A stretch of 64,000 nucleotides of DNA from Imbricaverruca yamaguchii (taxonomy: Eukaryota; Arthropoda; Thecostraca; Neoverrucidae): the NCBI GenBank assembly GCA_034440575.1, contig JAOTOL010000994.1, positions 1 to 64,000 on the forward strand, in the 5' to 3' direction. The notes under the pieces were generated by a model, which was not told where the DNA came from, made no database searches, and worked only from the letters and a program-made list of their open reading frames with translations. The position numbers and the translations under genes are program-made. Positions 32,197 through 46,382 of this stretch are shown here, in pieces (the stretch's first letter is position 1; every line of letters starts with the position of its first letter).

Positions 32197-32597
32197 TCAC
32201 TGAGCAAACTGCTCGGCTTTCCGCTGCTGCCGCTTTGCGAGCTTGGCGACGTTCACCTTGTTCACTAGCCCGAGATGAATAAATGTCCGGATCCTCGCAA
32301 AGCACTTAATTATATTTTAGCCATGGAATTTAATCTGGATTCCAACACCTGGCGGAAACTTTCAATGACCTTTGGATGTCTGCTGAACTTGTTGGGTTCT
32401 TGGGCATGGTGAACACAAAACGCAGCATCCATCCCTCGGAATGTGTGGAAGAATTCCTCGGTGGAAACCGTCAGGCCCCTAAGGCTTAGGATGCGAGTTC
32501 AGAACGCTTCTCGTGGTTCATCTTCGGGATACGCAAATGGGTGCCCAGCGATCGGTCCGCTGGTTTCTTTCTGGCCATGGACCAGGCCACACATCAT
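32197..32597 (-). pseudogene. Unrecognised coding remnant with in-frame TGA and one frameshift
   Basis: From ATG at 32597 the frame reads MMCGLVHGQKETSGPIAG, HPFAYPEDEPREAF, TGA, TRILSLRGLTVSTEEFFHTF, RGMDAAFCVHHAQEPNKFSR and HPKVIESFRQVLESRLNSMA. After a 1-nt shift near 32317 it continues IIKCFARIRTFIHLGLVNKV and ends NVAKLAKRQQRKAEQFAQ, stop at 32197. The balanced composition and helical pattern look like genuine protein, unlike nearby open frames. I do not recognise the family; the RIRTFIHLG..NK and KLAKRQQRKAEQF segments suggest a helical C-terminus, perhaps of a transposase. A poly-C tract (32599-32608) precedes the start. It may also be one exon of a longer gene. Confidence 0.5.
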
Positions 32598-34429
32598 CCC
32601 CCCCCCCCACCGCCACGCTTAGCACTTAACATTCCTTCAATTCACATCATTATCTGATGTGATTTGAAGGAGTCTGATATTCATTTCTATGGGAAATTAA
32701 TTCTCAGCAAATCGGCAGTTCAAGTTCATCTGCTGATATCTAGAAAAAAGTAATTTCACTAAAAAATACTATTAATATCATTCAACTAAGATTTTTCAAA
32801 CACTAGGAAAGACAATAATGTTGTGGTGATAACTCAACCAGCATTGTTGCATATGTGATATGAAAGATATTCAATGGATGACATTGGTTTGGATGTACTG
32901 TTTATACATTTAACATTATCCTTCATTACGAATTACCCCACTCAAAGCAACACATTTCGCATTACTTCACTTACGAACTGAAAAGCATGCATTTGCGCTG
33001 GAATACAATGGTCATATCATCTGAATGACATTCAGAAACATGCATTTACCATTTTTTCTTCAAATGCCACCTTAACTAAAATGCAAATCTTCTTCTGCAG
33101 GTGCAATTGTAAAAACCTCACACAGCTCCACCCTTGCCTCTTTTCAGAAGGGAACATAAATTAGCTTCCAATTAAAAAAAAATCACATTCATGAACAATT
33201 CGATCTGAAAATTGAGGAAGCTAAAGAAATGCCTAACTTATCCCAACCTCATTTTAGCTTTGCCTAGGTGAAAATGTGCAAAACGTCACTTATAAACACT
33301 CAAAACTGCAATAATGAACCCTTAAATCACATCTCACACAATACAGGTGAGATTGATCACATTTTAACCACATTAATCAACTTTGCATTGGAAAGGCATA
33401 TGAAGAATTCAAATATTAACTAAAAAGTACATATTTCTCTGAAAATGTATTTTAAGGTCCGATATTTTTTTCAATTACACCAGTATTCTTAGTGGCTACT
33501 AATAATTGGACCACAACAGCTACAGTGAAATAATCCTGCACAACCACTTTCATGTTCAGAATGTGGCACAACACTACAAAACAATTATATGTTTTAAAGT
33601 AGCTCTATGTGAGTGGTTAGATGACTTTGACAGAGAGAACCATCTGAATACGGATACCATCTTCATTTTTTGAAATTCAGTAAACAGTATAATTACTGGT
33701 TTGGCCACACAAAAGCAGCAGTAGAGCAATTTGTTCCATGCATTAAGTGTCTGGAAACTCCCTCTTACCCCACTACTACTACTACTGCCCAGCCATGATA
33801 CAATGGGCAATCAATTACCAAATTGTCCACAAGTTGGTGAATGGCACAGTATGGCATGATTACATATACCACACAGAAACAATATGATAACTGACAGGGG
33901 ACCAATGCACATGCTAACATTAATCACCAGATTGCATCAATGACATGCTGACCAAGTTGACATTGTGGTTATAAGGCCTTAATTCGCATAAATTGCCTGA
34001 GGTGTGTGTTCTCAATATCAACCACGCCATGGATAAATTAATTATGGGGATGGTGCCTTTCGGTTCAAAGCCACCGGCACGCTAGCAGAATAAGATAGAA
34101 TATTCGAGCTGCAATGAATGGCTGATATGCTTTACAGCCAACGGGGAAACTAATCGTGAGAAAAGCGCCATAATTGTGCTAAAATGAAAGCACCATATTT
34201 AGTAAAGTTATTGGTATAGTCCAGAACTAGAATATAATTCAGCAGTATTCCGGAATAAAAAAGCGCTTCTGGTATATGACGTCACTTGGCGTAGGTTTTG
34301 TTTAGTTTAAACTAACTATACTAGAACAGCCAACTTTGGAATACCTGTTGTCTCTAGTTATCTTGAGCAGAACGACGTCACACTGTCTGCGGCTGTCTGT
34401 GGCCGCCGCGGGTCCGTATCACAAGTACC
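32598..34429. other. No gene seen; AT-rich
   Basis: AT-rich DNA without family-like frames. GAACTGAAAAG(C/T)ATGCATT at 32974 recurs at 48029 and 54919 with similar surroundings, so part of this is an old dispersed repeat. Confidence 0.45.
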
Positions 34430-34640
34430 CAAAGTCATAAGTACCAAGATTCATAAGTTCCAAAGCTGCCAGATGACTTCTAGAATATCTGCAGATAGGA
34501 CGGATTCACAAGTACCCGGTGTCATAAGTTCCAAAAATAGTTCTGAATTATACCGCTAGATGACATCGTAAATATTATGCACCAGAGCTTACTTGCGTGC
34601 CGACAGATGGCAGGCCGCATTTGCTGTGTGCTTCAAAAAG
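34410..34640 (+). repeat. Dispersed repeat with CATAAGTTCC sub-repeats, copy 1
   Basis: Matches the reverse complement of 51185-51445, including the ending CCGCTAGATGACA.CGTAAA and GAGCTTAC.TGCGTGCCG.CAGA. Internally (T/C)A(T/C)AAGT(A/T)CC recurs every 15-30 bp (six or so times). It could be a MITE-like element with subterminal motifs. Confidence 0.65.
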
Positions 34641-35226
34641 GTTACCAAATTATTGAGCCGGGAAATTCTCAACAAGTTATAGAGATTTTGTGTCTAGAAA
34701 AACCATGTGTCCCCAAACAAAGAAATGCCGCTGGTTCAGTTCCAGCCTGCCGTAAATTCGTCAAAGTGACGACATATTCATATTCATATTCATTTCGCAA
34801 ATTCTCAGATTATCTAAGAAATACAGACTCTTCAGAATTCCTTCAAAATTGGTATACATGCAGTACTGGATGAACTGATCATCATGACTATAAAAGCTTA
34901 AACAGCTGAGATATTCCAGGTAAAACGTCTGGGTCATTCAGGTCGTGAACTCCTCAGAATTCCTTCAAAATGGGCTCAAATGTACTCTTGGATGCATTGA
35001 TGACCATGAGCATAAAACCTGAAGGGACGTTCATGAAAGCAAAATTATGTGTATCAAAACCCCTCCTGGAAAAATTATCCTGGACCAAGGCAGCGATTCA
35101 AAACACAAAGCTTTTCTTTTTTAACTTGCACGTCAAGTTAGATTGATATTCGATCCCTACATGTGGAACATCGTGAAAACGAGCATGCTGGTGGACCTCG
35201 GTACACTGATTATCGTGAGCACAATC

Positions 35227-35420
35227 AAGAAGCCGCATTGCTGGTTGGTTATTGGCTTCACGACACATCGACCGTTGATTCATGTAGCGTTGCCAATCTC
35301 TCACGCCGATTGGTCGCGGGTGAAGAGTAGTGACAGGTGAGACTCGAACCCACAACCTTTCGATTGTGAGACGAGCAACTTACCCCTAGGCCACTCATCC
35401 CCAAGAAGAAGCCGCATTGC
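35227..35420 (-). mobile_element. tRNA-derived SINE (Val-like head), 15-bp TSD
   Basis: AAGAAGCCGCATTGC flanks at 35227-35241 and 35406-35420. The minus-strand body (164 bp) is the same family as the SINE at 22468: GTGGCCTAGGGGTAAGTTGC, CGTCTCACAATCGAAAGG, GGTTCGAGTC, CGCGACCAATCGGCGTGAGA and tail CAACGGTCGATGTGTCGTGA. It is inserted in the decayed satellite. Confidence 0.9.
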
Positions 35421-36189
35421 AAGACACCACTGGGATATTCATGGTCAAAGGTCAAAGGTCATCGAGATTACCTTCGAAATTAGCAGATGGGTAGTACTCG
35501 ATACACTAATTACATGAGCATACAAGCTAAGAGGAGCATTCACGATCAGCTGAGATATGCAATGTCAAAGGTTAGAGTTTTTAAGGTTGGATTCTTCAGA
35601 TTCCGTTTAAAATTGGTGGAATAGTCATAATTGATGCACGGATCATCATGAACACAAAGACTAAGAGGGGCGTTCATAAACAGCTGAGTTCTTCAAGATC
35701 AAAGGTCGAGATCATTGTGGTCGGACCACTGATATATATTGTTAATGGCACACATGTAGTCCAGGACTAACTGACGACCATGGGCATAAATGATAAAGCG
35801 GCGTTGCTAAACAGTTGAGCTATTCAGTGTCAAGGGTCAGGGTCAATGAGGTCGGACTATTAAGATTTTCTTCAAAGTTTGTACACGCGGAGTAATTGAT
35901 GCACTGACCATCATCAGCATAAAAGCTCAGAGGGCGGGGTCATTGGGGTGGGACTTCTTATAATTCCTTCAAAATAGGCACACATTTATTCTAGGATGAA
36001 CTAACCCTCATGAGCATACAAGCGAAGATGGTCGTTCATAAACGGCTGGATTATTTGTGTCCAAACATTTCTGGGTGTGCATATGCAGCGATTAATAGCA
36101 CAAAACGAATATCAATATGCACATCAAGCAACATTGAAATTTGATTTTTACAGGGGGAGCATCGTGAAAACTAGCATATTGGTAGGGTA

Positions 36190-37320
36190 AACGGACAAAT
36201 GTACGTAAAGCAAATGTATGCGTGACAGATGTCCATACTGAAATGTACCGAAGCAAATGTACGTAGGCATAGATGTACGTATGGTGATCGTTCGTCAGCG
36301 CATATGTACGTGTGACAAATGTAGTTAAGCGCAAAAGTACGTATACGCAAATGTACGGAAGTGCAAAAGTGTGTATGCCCAAATGCTCGGAGACGCAAAT
36401 ATACGTATGCATTACATGTTCGTAAATATACGCAAGCGCAAAAGTACATATGGCAAATGTACGTATGCGCAAATGTACGCATGTACAAATGTACGCATGC
36501 GTAGATGTACGCAAGCGCAAATGTACTGATGTGCAACTGTACATATGCGTAAATGTACGTACGCACAGAAGTACGAATGAACAAAGGCACGTCAGAGCAA
36601 AGGTACGTATACGCAAATGTGCGTATGCACAAATGTATGTATGCGCAGATGTACGCAAGCACAAATGTAACTAAGAGCAAATACAGACATGTGCAATTGT
36701 GCGCATGTCTAAATGTACGTAAGCGAAATGTACATAATCTCCAAAAGCACCTATGCGTAAATGAGCGTATGTACAAAGGTACATATGCGCAAATGTACGT
36801 AAGTGCAAATGTATGTAAAAATAAAGGCATATAAGAGCAAATGTACGTAAACGTACAAGTATGTAAACGAACATGTATGTAAAGTAAATGTATGTATAAG
36901 CCAATGCGCGTACAGTTACGCATTCGTATCTTTACGTTTTCATACGTTTGGCTGGGTATGTATGCCTTACGCACATTTGCGCTTACGTATATTCGCTTAT
37001 GGACCTTTACCATGCGCATAATTGCTCTTGTGTACATCTGCCATACATATATTTCTCATGAGTATTTTTGCGCCTTCGTACATCTGCACTTACGTTCATC
37101 TGTCTCATGTAAGTTTGCGCATACGTCCATATGTGCCTGTATGCATTTGCTCTGACATACTTTTGCACTGACGCATATTCGCAAACACGCGTACCTACAT
37201 TTGCGATTACGTACTTCTGCGCATTCGTATATCTGCTCTGATATATAATTGCGCGTACGTACATTTGCGCTTATATACATTTATGCTAACGTACTTTTGC
37301 GCTTACGTACACTTACTACA
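36190..37320. repeat. 16-bp minisatellite array that reverses orientation
   Basis: From 36190 to about 36905 the unit reads GCGCAAATGTACGTAA-like. From about 36925 to 37320 it reads ACGTACATTTGCGCTT, its reverse complement, so the array forms a huge imperfect hairpin. There are about 70 degenerate units. Long open frames through it encode only reiterated YVSANVRKRKCT-type residues and are not genes. Confidence 0.85.
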
Positions 37321-37919
37321 CACGCATACACTACTCAAGGTCGAAGTCGGGATCATTAAGGTCGATCTCTCAAAATTGTTTCAAGATTGCCAGACATATA
37401 GTCCAAGATGCGCTGACGGTCATGAACATGAAGGCTCACAAGGGCCTTCATGAACAGCTGGATTATTGGGCCAAAATATTTCCCGGTGTGTTCATGCAGC
37501 GATTAAAAACAAAACACCAATGGCAAACTGCACGTCAAGCGAAATTAATACTTGATGCTTCCCAGTGGAACATCATGAAAGCCAGCATACTGGTAGAGCT
37601 CGGCATCCTGATGAGCATGATCAAACAAAAGAAGACGTATTACACAAAACCACAGATATACTTAGGGTCAAAAGTAAAATGTCATCGAGGTTGGACGCCT
37701 CCGATTTCTTTCAAAATTGGTTCTCGGGAAGCACCCCTTGCAGAAGGGCAGAAATAGAAAGTTATTGAATTTATTGACCCGTGCCAAAGCATGCAAAATA
37801 AACGTTCATTCCATTCCGGTCGAAGTTTTAGGAACGTAACGTGAAGAGTTACTGCCCAATTGGGGAACGGGTGGCATATTCCCTTTTTAATTGAATATAT
37901 GATGCTATTGTTTTTTTTT

Positions 37920-37996
37920 TGCGATCTGTCTGTCTGTCTGGCTGTCTGTCTATCTGTCTATCTGTATATATGTCTGTCTGTCTGTCTGTCTATCTA

Positions 37997-38062
<66 letters not shown>

Positions 38063-38063
38063 C

Positions 38064-38100
<37 letters not shown>

Positions 38101-38115
38101 TCTCTCTTCTTCTTC
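37920..38115 (+). repeat. (TCTG)n followed by (TC)n tract
   Basis: About 120 bp of TCTG/TATC, then about 40 bp of CT and a CTTCTTCT segment. The open frames of repeated Cys-Leu-Ser-Val are artefacts. Confidence 0.95.
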
Positions 38116-39930
<1,815 letters not shown>

Positions 39931-39951
39931 TATATGTATATACATATACAT

Positions 39952-40109
<158 letters not shown>

Positions 40110-40723
40110 CGTCCTGGTCATCATCTAAGTACCAGCTAAGAGGGGCGTTCATAAATAGCTGGGCTATTTGAGTCGGGATTTCTTCATACATTCTCGGTGC
40201 AGATATGATGGACAGCGATGCAAACGAAGAAAAATATGGAAGTAAGGTTATGTTGCTTTTTGAGCATTGCGCGTGGATCATAGAACATGATACTCTAATC
40301 ATGATGAACACCATATATAATCGTACTACAATACGCAGAGAAGATATGCTGGGTTAAAGTACAAGTGTCACCGTCGTCGGACTACTCAGATTTCGTTAAA
40401 ATTGACATGCAGATACTCCTCCATATCCTGATCAAGGCACATAATGCACATAAAGACTAAGAAGAGTGCTCATAAATAGCCGTTAACAGACGCCAAAGGC
40501 CAGGGTCACGGAAATCGGAGTGCTCATATTTCCTTAAAACACACAGGTAGATCTTGATGTGCTGATCGCATGAGCATGGAACCAAAGAGTTCATAAACAC
40601 ATGAGTCATTCAAAGTCAAATGACAGGGTCAGACTGCCCATATTTCCTTCAAAACTGGCACGCAGGTGGCCTTTGACGCGCTACCCAGCATGACCCTACA
40701 CGCTAAGAGGGACGTTCATAAGC

Positions 40724-40796
40724 AGCCGAGTTAGTTAGTTATTTGGGCTTTAGGGCGCTTCGAACAGAATTGATAATTCGCACCCAAGCTGAGTTA
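40724..40796 (-). mobile_element. Micro-retroposon copy 4, 10-bp TSD
   Basis: AGCCGAGTTA (40724-40733) and AGCTGAGTTA (40787-40796) flank 53 bp. On the minus strand: TGGGTGCGAATTATCAATTC, then TGTTCGAAGCGCCCTAAAGC and CCAAATAACTAAC. Inserted in a satellite unit (GCTGAGTTATTCA). Confidence 0.8.
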
Positions 40797-42526
40797 TTCA
40801 GTCAAAACATCGTCTTGCATTGACGGTATAGATATAACTTACGGCGATAAAACTAATGTGAATCTGTACGTCAACGACTTCTTCAACCGTTGGCGCTCTC
40901 CAAGAGGAGAAAAGGCTTTCCTTTCCCCAGAAAATTCCTCTCCACCTGCCGATCACTATTCCAAGATCTCCTTTATGGTGCCGTCATTGCGGTGTGATGT
41001 GTCCTGATCCCAGAAGTGTTCAGTGCATGCACTTTCTTTCTTCACGTCTGGTGGGATGCCCTGCCACGATCAACATTAATGGACCCGCCTCTGCCAACAA
41101 CAGTTGAGGCCTGGAACCCTGACAGAACCTGGGTCGCATCCGCTGCTCTAAGACTCATCCATGCGGGTATTACGTGTGACTCGCGCTTGTGTTACTAGAC
41201 TACTCGTGTTGCGTGATATCGGGGGGATGTGGTGTGGATGTACTCGGGTAGATAGTGCCTGTGGAACTCGCGATGTAATCTTGATTGGGTGTTTTTTTTC
41301 GGTGTACGTTTTTCCTGTTTCACATAATCTTGTATATATAGGCTTAACCCAGATACGCCCCTGTTGATCTCACTTGGCCTCAACACTTTATGACTTCATC
41401 CCACGATTTTCCCGACGATGCCCGATCGAATTATAGTACCGTGAGGTCACACGAGCGCCTTATTTGCCCTTGGATGCTGCCACGATTATTGTTTATTGCA
41501 ATACGGCTTATTTATGACGCATGTTGAGGGTTTCCTCCTATCCGTTTGCGAGCTATTTTTTGTATGATGATACACGCGCAATAATCGAAGATCAATATAA
41601 CATGGCCAGCGTCGGATCTAAGATTTGGTAAGAGGTTGGCACCCGTAATTTGTGTGCACCGTCTGTAGGTGGAAGTGTCCCTATAATTAAAATATGGTCT
41701 CACGAGGATGGGATGCGCTCCGAAAACTGCGTGTAGTTTCTGACGGCATAGAACCATAGCAGGTATTAGTCTTTGACATTTATGAAGGGAGTTTGGAGCG
41801 CGTATCTCCGAAAACATTACACCGCCTGAGGAAAGTTCATCTTGTTTCCTCTCCGATGATTTATAATTCGTCACATCGGCCACCATTGTGGAGGTATGGC
41901 CCCACATATCAGTTCAGGGATTCTCACATTGGTCCGAGGCCTCTCATGTCGGCTTAGGGGCCCCATCACGATAGCCCTGCCGTTGGATTTTGTGATGAAT
42001 GGTGTGGTAGAATGTCAACCGAGAAGTTCCGCGTATCGGATGTGCATTCAAAACCTTCTAAGAAATGCGAAATAAAGAACATGTCTGCGTCTTTTCATAC
42101 CGCGATGCACTTCATATATTGCATTCGATATGTCTTGGTCAAATAATGCGGCTTATAATCAACACGCAATAGCATTTTACGTGCTTATGTGCTCAGTGTG
42201 TTTGCGAGGATACCGTCCATATCTTCGGACACTTGAGCCACCCCAATCATTTTCATAAAACGACACACCTGGGTAAAGGTCAAGGCTTGTTTTGTTTGTG
42301 TAGATGTCCAGCTTTATTAACCTGACACATGGATATACGATAGCAACCCGAAGCATAACAGGTTGGTGTGAACAGCAGGGTATCGTGAAGTGCAACACAC
42401 TAATATTCGATACATGTCCCCCTTGGTTTTAAAGCTTCGCGGAGTTGCTGCAGCTCACGTTATACGCACAAATACGGCGAAATGCTCTAGTCGCTTCACG
42501 GCTACGGCAACATTCCATCATAACTA

Positions 42527-42529
<3 letters not shown>
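40797..42529. other. No gene seen
   Basis: Open frames of 60-131 residues (for example 41907-41512, minus) show no motif. Nothing else recognised. Confidence 0.4.

Positions 42530-42610
<81 letters not shown>
42530..42610. repeat. (TA)n microsatellite
   Basis: About 40 TA units immediately left of the first copy of the direct duplication. Confidence 0.95.
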
Positions 42611-42613
<3 letters not shown>

Positions 42614-42614
42614 A

Positions 42615-42930
42615 TGTGATCACCGAAGCTGGCATCATATGACTGTGCCAAATGTTCCTGCAGTCGCATGCCGTGTGACGGCAGACGCGGACACCGCATA
42701 GTGCGCACGAGCTGCACACCTTCCGGGCACTGTTCAGCTGTATAAGCTAGGTCACAAAGTCAAGAAAAAGACACAAGACACAGTATTATTCAGCTTGACA
42801 CGATGGGTGGTGGAAATAAATATATAATGGAACAGTCCATGTCAACTAGATCACTCTCTGGATAGCACAACATGGATGCTGATTGTATCGCTGCCGAAAG
42901 CCGGAATAAATTGTCCACAGGTACGCACAT
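42615..42930 (+). repeat. Direct duplication, copy 1
   Basis: GAAGCTGGCATCATATGACT...TTCAGCTGTATAAG.TAGGTC...CATGTCAACTA.ATC matches 43615-43945. The copies are about 1 kb apart in the same orientation, roughly 80% alike with an extra 60 bp in copy 2. Confidence 0.8.
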
Positions 42931-43614
42931 CACGAACAAATCAAATCAAATACATTGCCAAGGTAACCATTTCGTTTCGCAATGGGTGTGATCTGTGGTA
43001 GACGAAAATACTACTGTATTTCACGCCACAGGTAACCCTAGCTCAGCACGTGCGATCATGTTCACCGTGTTTGTTGCGACATGACGGGTCGATCGCTATC
43101 AGCCACATGGTCATGTTCCACAATGCTAGGACCTTACAGCGCATCTCCCTGATGCCACCACCAATGGGACTTGCACTCAATAACGCTTCGAGTACTTGAC
43201 GATGGATTCTGACGCTACGGTTTATACATCTACTGATGCTGCGGGTACAGTGTCCTCGTTCGCTCACTAATGTTGCAACCGTACAACGATGGCTCCCGTC
43301 ACTGGCATTGCGATGGTGTTCCACAACGCTTCCGTCAGGTGGCGTGCGATCACGGAGACATCAGCCGTGCGACGTGTGATCCAATCGATTCAGTCCCAGG
43401 GCTCGCTCTCATCGACGCCGCGTCAGAAGACGCTTCATGGCACTGCCGACCTTTTGACACACCATCAGTGACGATGCATCCGCATCATGTTGGCTAACTG
43501 ACCGTGCGAACGTTAAGCGTACGCCCTGCGACGATTCGCTTGTAGGATGTCAGCGCATTGCTGGTGCAGCCACGTGATTTCCTCTCACTGCCAATATGAC
43601 TGTATGACATGCGT
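42931..43614. other. Spacer between duplicate copies
   Basis: GC-richer than its flanks. Open frames occur on both strands (43324-43043 minus; 43270-43497 plus), none recognised. It could be unique DNA caught between two element copies. Confidence 0.35.
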
Positions 43615-43945
43615 TCAGTGAAGCTGGCATCATATGACTGTGCCAATGATCCTGCAGCCGCAAACCGCGTGACAGCAGCCGCGGACACCGTATAGCGCAT
43701 ACGGGCTGCACACCTGCCGGCCACGGTTCAGCTGTATAAGTTAGGTCGCAATGTCAAGAAGACACAATACGCAGCATTATTCAGTTTGACACGAGGGATT
43801 GTGAAAATAAATATACAATAGGATAGCGGATATGGACATAATATCGAACATATAGACATCAACATTCTTCCATGTCAACTACATCCCCCTTTGGATAGCA
43901 CAGCATGGATGCTGATTGCATCGCTTGCCGAAAGTCGGAAGAAAA
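43615..43945 (+). repeat. Direct duplication, copy 2
   Basis: Partner of 42615-42930. It could be a second insertion of the same element or one end of a composite; an LTR pair is unlikely, since no TG...CA ends, primer-binding site or internal pol were seen. Confidence 0.75.
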
Positions 43946-43999
43946 ACTTTTTTTTGGAAAAGGAGATGAACGTATGAAACACTATAATTATCCTGGCCA

Positions 44000-44445
44000 T
44001 GAGTATGTAGAAGATAGGTGACCTTAGTTGACATCATACAGCATTTCGGATTATGCTAAGACACACAGAGACGAATCACAGGGAAACACTGGTCTCTGAG
44101 GGTGATCTAAGTGGAGAATAGTTTGTGGATTTAAAAAATAGGCGAATAAACAATAAGCCGTAAATCACATACACATGCACACACATGCATACACACATAT
44201 ACATACATATATATAAGCATGCATATGTATATATACAAGCATGTGTGAGTGTGCATGTGTATGCAATTTATGGCTTATTTGTGTGTTTGCCTACTTCTTT
44301 TAATGCACAAACTATTCTGCTTCACTTAGATCATCCTCAAAGAGACCACAGTGTTGCTCTGTGACTCGTCTTTGTGTGTCTTAGCATAACCCCAAATGCC
44401 ATATGATATCAACTAAGGTCACCTGTCTACTTCATACCTATGGGT
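44000..44445. repeat. Foldback element 2: inverted repeat with about 200-bp arms
   Basis: The left arm AGGTGACCTTAGTTGACATC...TTATGCTAAGACACACAGAG...AATAAGCC (44018-44160) pairs with the right arm read backwards, AGGTGACCTTAGTTGATATC...TTATGCTAAGACACACAAAG...AATAAGCC (44420-44270). The centre near 44215 is TA/CA-rich. Arms are about 85% alike by eye. A short partial third copy (AGAGACGAATCACAG) is at 44531. Confidence 0.8.
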
Positions 44446-44785
44446 ATACACATGCATGCATGTATGTATGTATGCATGTATATATGCGGGTATGCACATA
44501 TGTATGCATTTTTTATTTTGCTTGCATACACAGAGACGAATCACAGTGCATCACTGTAGTTGAAAAAGAATGGATTAAGCAAACCCATGGATAGGTGGTG
44601 CCATTCTCATGAGCATCGGCACTTCTCTAGAAGGCTTCAGTGCATCCCCTCTCCAGTCAACTGATTTCAGCCTAAAGATACCAAAAGGCACCCTACCCAC
44701 ACACAAATTTATGGATCAACCTCTGTAGAAAGCCAAGGCATCAGCAACAGCCTGAGACTGGACCAACAGTCATGGGCACAGAAGA

Positions 44786-44850
44786 ATAACCTTGGGTTCT
44801 TTTACGACACATTCAGCTGGTAGGTCATATAGCATCACCGACTTGTCACT
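44786..44850 (-). mobile_element. SINE 3' fragment
   Basis: The minus strand reads GGTGATGCTATATGACCTAC...GTGTCGTAAAAGAACCCAAG, the 3' part of the SINE family at 31533. The head is missing. Confidence 0.6.
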
Positions 44851-45309
44851 GTGCATTACAAGATCCCATCTAAATGCTTTACAACCGACCTTCATAGTCA
44901 TGGGCTAGGTCTGACATTGTCTGGTGATCAATTATCTCATTTTTCCCTTGCATCTGATGTTCGTTTTTATCTTAATATATATTTTTTTTCCTTCTCTCAA
45001 ATTGCCCACATTCATCCCATTGGCATTTTGTATGTGTTGGATGTGGTCATTATGCGTGACCACCAGGTACGTAGTGTTATATGTTGTTGGGGGAAATGAG
45101 TTATATAATGACTTACAATTGCCACAATGTTGGCTTTGTTCCCCCGTAAATAAAACTATCAAAATGGGCCATATGGAGTGTGCCCCAAATCCATTTGGAC
45201 CAGATCATTTCCTTCGTGTATTCTGACCCTCCCCTCACCCCAATAGTACTCCCGATGTGAAATAGTTGGAAGAATTGTGTGTTTTATGATATGAGGACGA
45301 CATTTTATG
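44851..45309. other. No gene seen
   Basis: AT-rich; short open frames only. Confidence 0.4.
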
Positions 45310-45900
45310 CCTGAGCACTAAAGTACATATCACAAATGTACTCATGGTAAATATACGTGAGAGGAAATGTACGTAATATCAAATGTACATACAGTATATG
45401 CACCTAAGCAATGTGTTTAAACGCAGACACGTATGCTCAAATGTACGTACATTTGCTGTTGCATATTTTACGTTTACGTACTGATGCATATGTACGTTTG
45501 TCCATGCATACATTTGCGCTTATATACTTTGGCGCTTACGTACGTCTGTGCTTAGGTAAAATTACGCTTACGTGCATTTGCACATACGTACATTTTCACT
45601 TACATACATTTGCACACATGCAATTTTGTACTTTCGCACTTTTGCGCTCATATACATTTGCGCAAACCAGACTTTTGCGCTTACGTACATTTGCGCATAC
45701 GTACCTTTGTGAATACGTACATTTGTGCTTACGTACATTTCCACATACATACATTTTCCATGAGAGCATTTACGCTCACGTACATTTGTCATGCGTACAT
45801 TTGTGCTTACGTACAATTGCCATACATACATCTGCGCTTATGCACATTTGCATACGCATATTTGCGTATTCATATCCGCCATGCGTACCTAGATACGTGC
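45310..45900. repeat. 16-bp minisatellite array 2, reversing orientation
   Basis: The same unit as at 36190-37320. Orientation flips at a palindromic unit CAAATGTACGTACATTTG (about 45438-45455). The left arm is short and diverged; the right arm has about 28 units of ACGTACATTTGCGCTT. Confidence 0.85.
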
Positions 45901-46382
45901 TAGGCTACTAAACCTATATTAATCATGACCTAGACGACCATAATTTTTGTCCTGAGGTAAATTAATTCTTGATGCAATTATAACACATGGACACAACTAT
46001 ACATACATGTACCTGAAGCACTTATGTCCCAAAATGTAGTTACCATTTGAAAATAAAAACATCAAATTAATTCAAACCACATTAGAAAACAACAAAATAT
46101 ATCTGACAAAATCAGCTACTTTGCACCTATGTATCAAAGCATATTTAGATAGGTCTCGATATACATGTCTTATAATTACTGTACTGTGAAGCCTAAATAG
46201 CAACCTCGGTACCACATTCATAAACATTGCATCATAAAAATAAATTTCAAGAAATCAGAAGTTACCAGTAACTACAGATGTACCACTTTTTCAAGGTATC
46301 ATTCAAACATAATAATTTTAGTCTTTAAAAAAAAAACAGGTCAGGCTAGGTTATGTTGGTGTTTTTAACTTTACAATTGTTC
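45901..46382. other. No gene seen
   Basis: AT-rich DNA without features. Confidence 0.4.

Noticed and set aside
36171..37037. Long minus-strand open frame with repeated YICAYVHL/RTFALTYI residues
   Set aside because: It lies wholly in the reversing 16-bp array, and both strands and several frames are open. The residues are just the repeat translated.
43043..43497. Possible Tc1-like helix-turn-helix in the duplication spacer
   Set aside because: The serine/arginine-rich frames on both strands lack conserved positions or a DDE region.
42615..43945. LTR retrotransposon with 320-bp LTRs
   Set aside because: No TG...CA ends, no primer-binding site or polypurine tract, no internal gag/pol, and the copies differ by about 20%.
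45411..45911. Plus-strand open frame of 166 residues
   Set aside because: Same 16-bp array translated; no natural protein features.
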